DNA from: Chitinophaga sp. E66
GTDB lineage: Bacteria; Bacteroidota; Bacteroidia; Chitinophagales; Chitinophagaceae
Assembly: GCA_019285755.1 (NCBI GenBank)
Contig: CP079103.1
Location: 5,861,001 to 5,925,000 of the forward strand
Direction: 5' to 3'
DNA: 64,000 nucleotides
In this document: positions 38,766 to 49,430 of the stretch, one piece after another
How positions within the stretch are numbered: the first letter of the stretch is position 1
How the letters are laid out: every line of letters begins with the position of its first letter
The notes under the pieces: generated by a model
Databases searched by the model: none
What the model was told of the DNA's origin: nothing
The model's input: the letters and a program-made list of their open reading frames with translations, nothing else
Program-made: the position numbers and the translations under genes

Positions 38766-40028
38766 ATGACAATGGCGTCAAAAGTTAAGCGTCAACAGCT
38801 AATTGAACACTTAGAACCTGTTGCAGACAAAATTTATAAAAAGACAGTTTTCGGACCAGAAAATCATAAAACTGCAGCAATTAGCCATTATTTGTCGACA
38901 CGTGATAGTGAGATGAAAGAGCGGGCGATTGAATTCGGAAGGCAATTATTTAATGGCTATGCTCCTGACGATATATCTCCGGAACTGGCTGAAGAGGCCC
39001 TTCAAATTTTAATTAAATTCAAGAATGAAGTTCCTTTCGAGAAGGGGACTAAGACTCGTTTCTCATTTATCGATTTGTTTGCGGGAATAGGTGGCTTTCG
39101 GTTAGCATTGCAAGAAATCGGTGGTGAATGTTTATTCACCTCGGAATGGGATAAAATGGCGCAAAAGACTTACTATGCGAACTTTGGTGAAATTCCATTC
39201 GGAGATATTACAAAAGAAGAGACCAAGAACTGGATCCCGGATCAGTTTGATCTGTTATGTGGTGGGTTTCCTTGTCAACCTTTCTCCATTGCGGGTGTAT
39301 CCAAGAAGAATAGTCTGGGTCGTAAACATGGATTTGAGGATGAGAAACAGGGTAACTTGTTTTTTCATGTCGCGGAAATTATAGCAGCAAAGCGCCCTAA
39401 AGCGTTTTTTCTGGAAAATGTAAAGAACCTGATCTCCCATGATAAGGGCAATACTTTTAAAGTCATTAAAAATACGCTTGAAGGCTTAGGGTACTCCTTC
39501 CATTCAAAAGTTATGAATGGGAAATTTTATGTTCCGCAGAACAGAGAAAGAACCTTCATGGTTGGTTTTGACAAGTCGGTTTTTAATGGCCAAGAAGATT
39601 TTAAATTTCCCGAACTTCCTGACACAAACAACAGAATCGGAGATATTCTTGAAGCCAGCGCAGATGCTAAATATACTTTATCTGATAATCTTTGGACTTA
39701 TCTAAAGGAGTATGCTAAAAAGCATAAGGAAAAAGGTAATGGATTTGGTTATGGCCTGGTTGACCTGAACGGAATTGCAAGAACTATGAGTGCCCGTTAC
39801 TATAAAGATGGTGCGGAAATTTTAATTCCTCAAAGAAACAAGAATCCACGTAGACTTACAGTTCGTGAAGCCGCAAGATTGCAGGGGTATCCGGATTCAT
39901 TTGTAGTGGATGCTGTTTCAATGAATCAGGCCTATAAGCAATTTGGAAATTCGGTTGTGGTACCTTTAATTCGGGCTATCGGCAAGGAGATTATAAAGGT
40001 CTTAGAAAATCAAAACCCTAAAATATGA
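38766..40028 (+). CDS. DNA (cytosine-5-)-methyltransferase, Dcm/M.EcoRII-like
   Basis: Intact 420-residue C5-methylase. Motifs in order: I FIDLFAGIGGFRLAL (SAM), IV GGFPCQPFSIAG with catalytic Cys, VI FFLENVKNL, VIII QNRERTFMVGF, then a target-recognition region and X QFGNSVVVPLI. An N-terminal extension of about 100 residues before motif I is like Dcm/M.EcoRII. With EcoRII and Vsr alongside, the expected target is CCWGG. Start ATG 38766 follows AAGAAGGA; ATG 38772 is also possible. The stop overlaps the endonuclease start by 4 bases. Confidence 0.93.
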   Translation: MTMASKVKRQQLIEHLEPVADKIYKKTVFGPENHKTAAISHYLSTRDSEMKERAIEFGRQLFNGYAPDDISPELAEEALQILIKFKNEVPFEKGTKTRFSFIDLFAGIGGFRLALQEIGGECLFTSEWDKMAQKTYYANFGEIPFGDITKEETKNWIPDQFDLLCGGFPCQPFSIAGVSKKNSLGRKHGFEDEKQGNLFFHVAEIIAAKRPKAFFLENVKNLISHDKGNTFKVIKNTLEGLGYSFHSKVMNGKFYVPQNRERTFMVGFDKSVFNGQEDFKFPELPDTNNRIGDILEASADAKYTLSDNLWTYLKEYAKKHKEKGNGFGYGLVDLNGIARTMSARYYKDGAEILIPQRNKNPRRLTVREAARLQGYPDSFVVDAVSMNQAYKQFGNSVVVPLIRAIGKEIIKVLENQNPKI

Positions 40029-41251
40029 ACCTCGCGGAGTATTTCACAGGAGTTGGTGCAAAGAGATTAAGTCTTGTGGAAGTAAGCCCTGGGAACTCTA
40101 ATCAGCACGAATTTAACGGTGTCGCTTTTCTTAGGGAAATATTTGGAAGCGACAAAACCGTTTTTAAAGGCTTTTGTTTATATTTCTGATGATGAACGTG
40201 AGGCGCTTAAAGTTGATGGTTTTCTAACGTGGTATGATGCCAGAGATAATCATCCAACCCGAAGCGAATTCAGACTATATTATACTCCTAATGCCGTAGT
40301 AAGTAAAGTGCGGCCGGAGATCTGCTGATAATTGCCCGATTACCGGATAATACGCTGATGGTTATTATTGCCCCTGCCGGATCGACAACCGAAAGGCAGT
40401 TGCTGTGGCTTTTCAATATTGATGAAGTAGAACAAAAATTTGTTGTTAGAAATATTAATAAGGAACATCCGGAATTAGGTTATGCAGGACGATATATTTT
40501 AGGATTATTGGGCATTGAAACTGAAGAAGAAGGAAATAGTTATTTGGATGAAGCAATTTTGAAATTTGGTAACCGATTTCCATCTACAAAGGAATTCTCT
40601 GAATTTTCAAGGAGTACTGTTAAAGATGTTTTTCCTGTTGAATTACCCGATGAGACCTTAATGGCATGGCTTGAGAGGGAGGAGTTATTATTCAAGCATC
40701 TTGAAAGACGAATCATAAGAGAGAGATTATCGATTGGCTTTGGCAAAGATAACGAGGAAGACGAAGTTGAAGATTTTCTCAGATTTTCTTTAAGTATACA
40801 TAACCGGCGAAAGTCAAGAGCTGGTTTTTCTTTTGAAAATAATATAGCATTTATACTTCAGAGTAATGGTGTGCACTTTTCGCACGGTGCTGTTACTGAA
40901 AGAAATAACAAGCCAGATTTCATTTTCCCAGATATTGAGCATTACCACGCTTCGGAAAAGGATTTCTCACAATTAACCATGTTGGGATTGAAGACAACGG
41001 CAAAAGACCGATGGCGTCAGGTACTTTCTGAAGCAGCAAAAATAAAAGAAAAGCACCTTATCACGCTTGAGCCGGCAATTAGCCGCAATCAGACTGAAGA
41101 AATGATTGCCAATAATCTACAATTGGTGATCCCTGCTCCGCTTTTTAAAACCTACAAGGAGGATCAGCAAAGTAAAATCATTACTTTAAAGTCGTTTATT
41201 GAGTTGGTGATAGAACGGCAGCAAAATTTTCCTAAATTATATCTCTTTTAG
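40025..41251 (+). CDS. EcoRII-like type II restriction endonuclease (frameshifted)
   Basis: Cuts unmethylated CCWGG. N-terminal effector-binding domain (VYISDDEREALKVDGFLTWYDARDNHP) and C-terminal catalytic domain with RKSRAGFSFENNIAFILQ, TERNNKPDFIFPDIEHYHAS, LTMLGLKTTAKDRWRQVLSEA and KHLITLEPAISRNQTEEM, which follow the EcoRII nuclease pattern including the PDF and KTTAKDRW catalytic segments. Having the effector domain suggests a type IIE enzyme needing two sites. Breaks near 40160 and 40318 separate the first 110 residues. About 408 residues, as for EcoRII. Confidence 0.93.
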
Positions 41252-41312
41252 GTCAATTTACAATGCAGGAACTTGCGTATTGTAGGTGTTTTATAAATAA
41301 TAATGTCCCCAT

Positions 41313-42140
41313 ATGAAATCCACGTTCCTCGCAGTCATCGTACTCGTATTATTCACTTCCTTCGTCCCTCGCCCACTCACCTGGATCGCCATCGGCGATT
41401 CTATTACCTACATGAACGAGCACCCGGAAGAAGCCGGCAACCGCATCACTAAAGGCTACATGACCATGGTGACAGAACGGCTCCCGCACATCCGGTACGT
41501 TAACCAGGGTCACAATGGCTGGACGGCCGGGCGTATCGCGGAGAACTTCGATCAGCTTAACATCGGAAAGGCGGATATTTACTCCGTGTTCCTGGGGACC
41601 AACGACTGGTGGCACGGCCGTACGTTGGGAACGATGGCTGATTATATACAGAATACCGGGAATGAAACCGTGTATGGATCTTTTCGCATCATTATTGACA
41701 AACTAAGATCCCTCAATCCCGGGGCGCATTTTATCCTCATAGCTCCCCTGCAGCGGGGCGACTTCGTCTATCTCAAAAATCCCCGGAATAATGCCTGGGG
41801 TTCCTATAAACCGAATAAGAACGGCTGCCGGCTGGAGGAATTCGTTGCGGCTATAGATTCCATCGCCAGGCATGAACATATTGCCTTGGCAGACCTCTAC
41901 CATGATAGCGGCATTACCATGAAAAATATGGTGAAATTCAAACTGCTGAAGGATCCCTCCACCAACGAGCCCCGGACTTACAAATGGCCCGCCTGGAAAG
42001 ATGTTCCCTGGAACCCGGAAGCTGACGTCTATCCCTATCCGCCGGAAGCTGTCGGTATGACTTACGACGGATTGCACCCATCGGATCCCGGTTACAGGGC
42101 CATCACGAAAGTATTGGTTAAGATTATGAAGAAATATTGA
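41313..42140 (+). CDS. SGNH/GDSL-family secreted hydrolase
   Basis: Intact, 275 residues. Signal peptide TFLAVIVLVLFTSFVPRP. SGNH motifs: block I IAIGDSITY with nucleophile Ser, block II Gly in NQGHNGWTAGRI, block III FLGTNDWW with Asn, block V TYDGLHPSDPGYR with Asp and His. Likely a secreted esterase, perhaps acting on acylated carbohydrate. It stands alone, between the restriction island and the TonB-domain gene. Confidence 0.87.
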   Translation: MKSTFLAVIVLVLFTSFVPRPLTWIAIGDSITYMNEHPEEAGNRITKGYMTMVTERLPHIRYVNQGHNGWTAGRIAENFDQLNIGKADIYSVFLGTNDWWHGRTLGTMADYIQNTGNETVYGSFRIIIDKLRSLNPGAHFILIAPLQRGDFVYLKNPRNNAWGSYKPNKNGCRLEEFVAAIDSIARHEHIALADLYHDSGITMKNMVKFKLLKDPSTNEPRTYKWPAWKDVPWNPEADVYPYPPEAVGMTYDGLHPSDPGYRAITKVLVKIMKKY

Positions 42141-42193
42141 CATATAAGGTAGCGTGGAAATTTCCAGTAATTTCGGTGCCAGTTTATCAATCT

Positions 42194-43290
42194 ATGAAGT
42201 ACTTAATTTTGCTGACTATGCTTATGACGGGGCTGGTAACCCAGGCCCAGCCGTTGTTCGTTTCCTCCTCCGCTATGAAAAAGTTCTCCCGGGCAATTCG
42301 GGACGAAGCAGAGAAAGACATTAGTTTCCGGGATAAACTCGATATTCTCCTGCGTGGTTCGGACACGGCGTTGGACTTTAATAAGGCTGTCCGCGGGGCG
42401 GAAAAAGATTCCATGGCCTTCTTTTCGTTGATTGACGCTACTTTCCTTATTAATAGCAGTCCGGATAGTTATGCAGATTGGTTGCAGTCGTTAGGGGTGT
42501 CGGGGAAGGATGTGCCAGCCCTGGCTGATTTCGCTTTGTACCGTTTTACGAACCGTGGCAAACCGAATCCTAAGGCCCCGCCGGATTTTCCTTTGGGATC
42601 AGGAAGTTTATGTCTACATACCGGGATGGGTATGATATCGTACAACTGGAAAGGAACGGCCGGATCTCCATCGCGTCTTACGATAACAGGCATACACATG
42701 GATATACTATGAAAGGTATATTGAAAGGCAACCGTGTGATTGCGGACGATTCAACTTTTGCAGACAGCTATTATTTTCTTGACGGTGTAATGGGAATAGC
42801 GAGCGGAAACAAATTTATAGCCTATCAATATGGCACAGACCGATATGGGAATTTTCTGACGGAACCGGTTAGGGTATTTGAAGATATTAAACCTGCGGAT
42901 TTATTGGTAGCTGCCGGATTCAGTGAGGCGGACGCAATAGAAACCCTCCGCCGCCAGCGGGAACGGAAGATGTTCGTAGTGACGGAACAAACGCCGCCGG
43001 TGTTTCCCGGTGGGGATGCATCGCTGAATATTTTTTTGCGAGAGGCCGTTCGTTATCCGGAAGCGGCCCTGAAGAAGAAAATAACCGGGAATGTGTGGGT
43101 TTCTTTCGTCATTACCAATGAAGGTAAAATCCTCGACGTTAAAACGCTTGGTAATAAGCCCCTGGGATATGGTATCGAGGAAGAGGCTATCCGCGTTATA
43201 CAATCAATGCCGGACTGGATTCCCGGTACACTTGATGGAGAGCCGAAGTCTGTCGAAATGCGGATGCAGGTTCCATTTGTAATTAAATAG
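42194..43290 (+). CDS. Secreted protein with C-terminal TonB domain (frameshifted)
   Basis: Signal peptide YLILLTMLMTGLVTQAQ, an N-terminal region I do not recognise (about 250 residues), and a TonB C-terminal domain: PPVFPGGDASLNIFLREAVRYPEAA, GNVWVSFVITNEGKILDVKTLG, EEAIRVIQSMPDWIPGTLDGE and MRMQVPFVIK. One break near 42612 (AA for AAA; restored GSGKFMSTYRDGYD). About 365 residues. It lacks the usual membrane anchor and proline-rich spacer of true TonB, so it may be a secreted protein that borrowed the domain. Confidence 0.8.
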
Positions 43291-43292
43291 CT

Positions 43293-44381
43293 TCAGGTTA
43301 ATTTTCTATAGACATCTAAGGTCCGTTCCATGCACCGGCTCATAGGGAACCTGGCGAGCTGCAAGGCGCCTTTCTCCCGAAGTTGCTGCGCGGTCGATTT
43401 ACTGTTGATGACGGTTTCGATCGCCTTTTGCATATCCTCCTGCTGGTAAGGATCGAAATAAACGACCGCATCGCCCCCTACTTCATGGAAACAGCTGGTG
43501 TTGCTGGTAATCACCGGGCAATTGTTTTGGAAAGCTTCCAGGAGCGGAAGGCCGAAGCCTTCGTACAGCGAAGGGTAAACGAACGCGATGGCGCGTTGGT
43601 AGAGCGTGTTTAATTGTCCTTCCGTGGCGGAGATCTGTTTAGTCCGGTGCTGGATGCCGGCACGGATGAGGAGCTCCTGCTCCGCCGCGCCGAATGCGCC
43701 GCCGCCGGCACAAACCAGGTGAATATGGTAACGGTCGAGTAAGGGCTGTACCGCCTGCACGAAGCGGCCGAAGTTTTTATATCCTGCGCGGTCGCCTACA
43801 TACAGGAGGTAATCCTGGTATGGAGGAACAAATAAAGGATCGGCCGGTTCCCGGTTTTCCTGGTAGCCGTGGTGGATCACGGAGATTTTTGCATCGGGAA
43901 TATCGAATATGCGCTGCAGGTCGCTTTTTGTGGACTCCGAAATCGCAATGATATGATCCGCCCGCATGATCGTAGTATGCTTGAAGGGCACGTTATGGTC
44001 ATGCGCAGAAAAATATTCCGGGAAGAGCTCATGGATCATGTCATGAACGGTGATGACGAAAGGCTTCTTCAGGCCTTTGAGGAAGTATGGATCATAATAT
44101 GTCGGGTGCAGTACGTCAAAATCATTCTTTCCGATCAGGTAGCGGGAGTACTTTTTATTCCAGCGCTCCAGTTTGCGCTGTTTCTTTAACAGCCGCTCGC
44201 CCAGGAAAGGTGATAAAGGGAATTTCATATCCCGGATATAATGATTCCGGCTATAAAGTAGCGTTATCTTACAATCGTTATACCCGTGATCATGCAGCGA
44301 ATTATAAATATTGGCAAAGTACCTTGATATCCCGCCGTAACGTTGCCAGGAGAAAACCTGATGATCGAAATAAGCCTTCAT
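43293..44381 (-). CDS. Glycosyltransferase family 4
   Basis: Intact, 362 residues. GT-B transferase of the mannosyltransferase WbdB-like kind: FDHQVFSWQRYGGISRYFANIY at the N-terminus, VITVHDMIHELFPEY, DYLLYVGDRAGYKNFGRFVQAV, and AFVYPSLYEGFGLPLLEAFQNNCPVITSNTSCFHEV, with the retaining EX7E motif. Substrate unknown. Lies 8 bp after a GT2 gene on the same strand; the two form a separate pair, 23 kb away from the polysaccharide operon. Confidence 0.92.
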   Translation of the reverse strand: MKAYFDHQVFSWQRYGGISRYFANIYNSLHDHGYNDCKITLLYSRNHYIRDMKFPLSPFLGERLLKKQRKLERWNKKYSRYLIGKNDFDVLHPTYYDPYFLKGLKKPFVITVHDMIHELFPEYFSAHDHNVPFKHTTIMRADHIIAISESTKSDLQRIFDIPDAKISVIHHGYQENREPADPLFVPPYQDYLLYVGDRAGYKNFGRFVQAVQPLLDRYHIHLVCAGGGAFGAAEQELLIRAGIQHRTKQISATEGQLNTLYQRAIAFVYPSLYEGFGLPLLEAFQNNCPVITSNTSCFHEVGGDAVVYFDPYQQEDMQKAIETVINSKSTAQQLREKGALQLARFPMSRCMERTLDVYRKLT

Positions 44382-44389
44382 GTGTACCG

Positions 44390-45151
44390 TTAATATTCGA
44401 CAAAGTTAACCCGCTTATATTTATATCGCTTGATAATGTACCTGATCTTGACGGAAAATCCCGTGTATTTACCCACCAGGCTTACCCGGTCTTTCCGGAA
44501 CTCCTCATCAATGACCTGCGCGGAAAGTCCGCCGGCGGCATACCTTGATACGAGGATCCGGATGTATTCCCAGCGAAATTCCTTATCAGCCCAAAGCTGC
44601 ATATTCAGGGCATAATCCGCCCGTACCTTATACTTTTCGGGGTAACTATACTTTTCAAAGACACGCCTGGGATAGAAAATGCTTTGGTGGGTAATGTTTT
44701 CCCGGGCGAGCCGGTAAGGTGTATACACGAAGCCGAATACCATGTTTTTCCAGAGACTGCAGCCGTAGTAGATCCGGTCTTTCTTTTTGAGATGCCCTTC
44801 CGCCATTTCAGAAAAACCCGGGAAGAGCTCGTCATCGGCGCCCAGGAAAAGTATCCAGTCTCCTTTTGCGAATGTCACGGCCTTGTTCATGGCCTCATAT
44901 ACGCCATTATCGCTTTCGCTGCGCCAATAGGCCAGCTTATCGTTGTAGCGCTCTAATATTTCTACGGTACCGTCTGTGCTGGCCCCATCGAGGATGATGT
45001 GTTCGATGTGGGGATAGGATTGTTCAAGAACCGAAAGTATCGCCCGTTCAAGGCAATCAGCCGCGTTCTTGGTGACAGTGATAATAGTTACGAGTGGCAA
45101 CCCGGTTTGCTGGTGGGTGCTTTGCTGTCTGTTTCCGCCTTCTTTCGTCAT
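44390..45151 (-). CDS. Glycosyltransferase family 2
   Basis: Intact, 253 residues. GT-A fold: VTIITVTKNAADCLERAILSVL, HIILDGASTDGTVEIL, acidic donor site ILFLGADDELFPGF, then THQSIFYPRRVFEKY. Similar in type to WcaE-like transferases. First gene of a two-gene minus-strand unit with the GT4 gene downstream. Probably for a cell-surface glycan, but no other glycan genes lie next to it. Confidence 0.9.
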   Translation of the reverse strand: MTKEGGNRQQSTHQQTGLPLVTIITVTKNAADCLERAILSVLEQSYPHIEHIILDGASTDGTVEILERYNDKLAYWRSESDNGVYEAMNKAVTFAKGDWILFLGADDELFPGFSEMAEGHLKKKDRIYYGCSLWKNMVFGFVYTPYRLARENITHQSIFYPRRVFEKYSYPEKYKVRADYALNMQLWADKEFRWEYIRILVSRYAAGGLSAQVIDEEFRKDRVSLVGKYTGFSVKIRYIIKRYKYKRVNFVEY

Positions 45152-45393
45152 AATGGTTATTGCTTGGATCGGTTAAATGGCATAGTAGGATTAGGACGGG
45201 TTGCTATGACGTATTAGGCTGGTAATTAGTTACATATCCGGCAGGAATTTAACATGGGAAATTTATTATACCGGCTTAAATCGGCAAGTCATATGCTTAA
45301 ATTTGCGGATTTAGAGGAAAGATTTGCGTTTTTTTGCGGGTTTGATGGGATTTCGCTAACTTCGGAAAGGAAACAACCAAATCTACCCCGCTT

Positions 45394-46140
45394 ATGCTCA
45401 AGGAAGAACGTCAAAACGTCATCCTGCATGAAATCAACCTGCATAACAAGGTGCTCACGACTTATCTCGTAGATCGCCTTGGTGTGTCGGAAGATACCAT
45501 CCGTCGCGATCTGAATGATCTTGCCGACCTGGGAAGGATTATTAAGGTGCACGGCGGGGCGGTTTCCAAATCATTTCACAATTCTTTTAGTCCAACAGAC
45601 GTATATGCCCGGTCGGAAAAGCGGATCATTGCGCAAAAAGCCGCGCAGCTGATCCAGAACGGGATGTTCGTACTGACCACGGGCGGCACCACTATCCTGG
45701 AAATGGCCAGGGCCTTGCCGCCTAACCTGCATGCCACCTTCTTTACGGGAAGCCTGCCGGTGGCATACGAATATTCTCAGCATCCGCATATAGACGTTGT
45801 GCTGATCGGCGACCGGTTGCTGAAAAGCTCTAAGATCACCGTGGGCGGCGCCGCCATCGAACAGATCCGGCAGGTGAAGGCGGATCTCTGCTTTCTGGGC
45901 ACCAATGCCATCGACCTGCGCGACGGGCTTACCGACAACGACCTCGAAGTCGTCCAGATCAAAAAGGCAATGATCGAATCCTCTTCCCGCGTGGTGTCGC
46001 TGGCGATTTCGGAGAAAATCAATACCTCTCAAAGGATCAAAGTGTGCAATATCAATAGTATAGATACCATCATAACAGAATTAACTCCGGACCACGAGCT
46101 CCTAAAGCCCTACCAGGCGGCAGGATTGGAAATTATTTAA
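45394..46140 (+). CDS. DeoR/GlpR-family transcriptional regulator
   Basis: Intact, 248 residues. N-terminal winged helix with the DeoR signature (LTTYLVDRLGVSEDTIRRDLNDLADLGRIIKVHGGAV) and C-terminal sugar-phosphate sensor domain (FVLTTGGTTILEMARAL, DVVLIGDRLLKSSKITVGGAA, ADLCFLGTNAID). Such proteins usually repress sugar or nucleoside catabolism until a phosphorylated intermediate appears. Next to it, in the same direction, is a SusC/SusD pair, which it probably regulates; that pairing is less common than SusR, HTCS or ECF control. Confidence 0.9.
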   Translation: MLKEERQNVILHEINLHNKVLTTYLVDRLGVSEDTIRRDLNDLADLGRIIKVHGGAVSKSFHNSFSPTDVYARSEKRIIAQKAAQLIQNGMFVLTTGGTTILEMARALPPNLHATFFTGSLPVAYEYSQHPHIDVVLIGDRLLKSSKITVGGAAIEQIRQVKADLCFLGTNAIDLRDGLTDNDLEVVQIKKAMIESSSRVVSLAISEKINTSQRIKVCNINSIDTIITELTPDHELLKPYQAAGLEII

Positions 46141-46346
46141 AAAGACAGGCTTACAACAACAGCAAGGACGGGCCAGCCGCCCGAAACAGAATTGACGAAG
46201 ATTGGCTTTCCCCAACAACGCCGCCGTATTAACAGTGAACGGATGGCGTGGCTATTAGTTATCAGTAAACATGTGAATAATATCGAAATCATCAACCAAA
46301 ATCCTCTTTCCCCATTTCAAATTTTATAGCCAAAATTCGATTCGTC

Positions 46347-49300
46347 ATGACAAATCCACTTAGTAATCAGCAAAGAAGATGGAAAGCGTTCTCACTGCTC
46401 CTCTTCTTCCAGCTAACCGCCTGCGTGCTGATGGCGCAGGTTCGGTTCAGCGGTAAAGTGACTGCGCCCGATGGTTCCGCCATTCCGGGCATAACGGTGC
46501 AGTTGCGCAATACCTCCACAGGCGCTACTTCCGGCGCCGATGGCCAGTATACATTCATGGCCAACGTCCAGGGAACGACGCAGGTGCTGGAGTTTTCCGG
46601 CATCGGCTTTAAAACTATCAGCAAAACCGTAACGGTCAGCGGCGGCGTGGCTTCCGCAGATGCGGTGATGGAAGAGGATGTGCTGAAGATGGACGAAGTG
46701 GTGGTGATCGGTTCATCACTCCGGCAGTCGCGCAAACAGCTCGGTAACACCGTGAACTCGGTGGATGCAAAGCAATTGCAGAACACGGGTTCCGGTAATC
46801 TCAGTGCAGCGCTGCAGGGTAAAGTACCTGGGGCGCAGATCTCCCAGACTTCCGGTGACCCTGCAGGCGGCATCTCCATCCGCATGCGCGGGACGAGCAC
46901 CATCATGGGTTCTTCTGAACCGCTGTACGTAGTGGACGGCGTAGTGATCAGTAATGCCACCAACAACGTTACCAACCTCAACGTTGCCGGTAACCCACGT
47001 GCGGAATTCGGTACCAACCGCCTGGCGGATATTAACCCCAACGATATTGAAAAGATCGACGTGATCCCCGGTGCATCCGCTTCCGCGATCTACGGCGCCC
47101 GCGCGAGCAATGGCGTGGTGCTCATCACAACCAAGTCGGGCAAGGCAGGCCAGCTTCGTGTGGATGTTGGGACCAGCGTAATCATGAACGAGCTCCGTAA
47201 GAAAGTGTACATATCAAAATATGGCAAACAGTTCGGTACCGCGGCACTCCGCCTTGGCAATATCAGCGACGCTCCCGCCAATACGCCTTTTATAACATAT
47301 GTACGGCCCGACGGGCAGACGCGCAAACTTGCCAGCGGGCTGGTAGACGTTACGCGCTACGACTACCAGGATGAAATCTTCCAACGCGGGCTCGGAACAG
47401 ATAACTACGTGTCTTTGAGCGGCGGCACGGAAAAAACGAAATACTATTTCTCCGGGGCTATTATAAAAATGAAGGGATCATTAAGAACACGGACTTCCGC
47501 CGTTTCAACTTCAAAACGCGCATCGATCAGGAAATCAGCAAATGGCTATCTATTTCCGGTGGCGTGGCTTACACGAACAGCTTCTCGAACGAAAAGCCGA
47601 ACGGTAACGTGTTCTGGAGCCCCATCAACTCCATCAACATCACCAACAACATTTTCAATATCCAGGAAAGAGATGCTGCCGGCAACCTCAAAGCTGTGGA
47701 GCCTACACGTGTGAACCCGCTGAGCGTTATCGAGGATATGCACCTCACGCAATCGGTAAACCGTGTCATCAGCGATTTCCAGGTGAAAGTGCGCCCGGCG
47801 AAAGGATTCGGGATCGACTACATCCTTGGGGTAGACAACTTCAGCCAGGAGGGTAACAATTATATCGAGCGTTACCCATATATATCCGCACAGGAAGGAT
47901 TGGGCTACGCGTCTGTCGCCAATGTGAACACATTTCTCATCAACAACGATGTTAACATTTCCTACAACGCGAAGTTCAGCGACTTTTCTTCCCAGACAAA
48001 CCTCGGCTTCAACCATCAATACCAAAAATAACCGGTCAATATAACCAGGGGCGCGATATGTTGCCCGGTATTACCACGATCAATGGCGCTGCCACGAAAT
48101 TGGATCCACGATATACGGACGACCAGCGGCAGGTATATGGCGCGTTCCTCCAGGAAACTTTCGGTTACCGCAACATCGCTTTCCTGACGCTTGCTGCCCG
48201 CATCGATGGGGCCACCAGTTTCCCGAAAGACACGCGGAACTATTGGTATCCTAAAGCGAGCCTGGCGTGGAACATCAGCGAAATGGATTTCTGGAAAGGC
48301 ATGGGCAGCTGGTTCAGTTCCGCGCGTATCAGGGGATCGTGGGGGCTGGCCGGTAACCTGTCCGGCATCGGATCGTATGACCGGTTCACCTCGTACCTCT
48401 CGGCTACAATTAACGGCATCGCTACCTATAACATCAATCCCGCGCTCGGTAACCCGCTGGTTGAGCCAGAACGCGCCAGCGAGCTGGAAGGAGGCGTGGA
48501 TCTTTCGTTCCTGAATAACAAACTGGGTGTGGTTTTTACGGTGTATAATAAAAGATTGTAGGAAGCACGCTGTTGGTGGAGCGTACACTTGCGCCGTCGA
48601 GCGGTGGTTCCAGCCGTGTCGAGAACGTGGGCGATGTGACGAATAAAGGCTGGGAACTGGGGATCAACGCAACGCCGGTTTCTAACAAGAATTTCTCCTG
48701 GAACCTGAATGCGTCCATCAACCGGAATAAGAACCTCGTAACATCATCCAGCCAGGTAACGCCGATTACCTTGACGAATGCGGCCGGTTCGCCTTCGGTT
48801 ATCCTCGCAGGTAACCCGATCGGCGTCTTCTACGGCAACTACTTCGAGCGCGATGCAGATGGAAACTGGGCGGTGGATGATCAGGGTCGTCCCATAGCGG
48901 CTATCAACAATCCTACCCAAAAGGTGTTGCTACGCAAGGTGATCGGCAGCCCACATCCCGACTGGATCCTGAGCTTTGGAAGTTCGCTCGCATATAAGAA
49001 ATTCTCATTCAACTTCCTGTTCGACGGCGCCCTGGGCCAGGAAGTATTCAACGCTGACCGTCGTACCCGTCAGGGTGTAGGTATCGGCGATGTGTCTGAA
49101 AAAGAGATCAAGGGAGAATTACCGCGTGGCTACATCTTCGCGGTGTACAATACTGAGGAGTACCGGGTAGAAAGCGGTTCTTACGTTAAGCTGCGTGAAG
49201 TGTCGCTCAGCTACGACCTGCCTAAGTTTGCGAATTTCATTCGCTCCCTGACGGTATCGCTGACGGGACGAAACCTCGTGAGCTTCGACAGCTATGAAGG

Positions 49301-49412
49301 GTACGATCCTGAAACGAATGCGGGTGGTAACAGTGCCGTGCTCCGTGGGATCGACTTCGGTAACGTGCCTATCCCCAGAACGTATCAATTATCGCTTCGC
49401 GCCAGTTTCTAA
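46347..49412 (+). CDS. SusC-like TonB-linked outer-membrane transporter (frameshifted)
   Basis: Glycan/peptide transporter partner of the SusD-like lipoprotein that follows. Signal peptide (LLLFFQLTACVLMAQ), carboxypeptidase-regulatory-like domain (VRFSGKVTAPDGSAIPGITV), plug with SLRQSRKQLGNTVNSVDAKQL, LYVVDGVVI and NDIEKIDVIPGASASAIYGARASNGVVLITTK, and a barrel ending IPRTYQLSLRASF. Breaks near 47460, 48030 and 48560. About 1020 residues. Substrate unknown; no carbohydrate enzyme is next to it. Confidence 0.92.
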
Positions 49413-49430
49413 TCTCAAATGCATCGAAAC

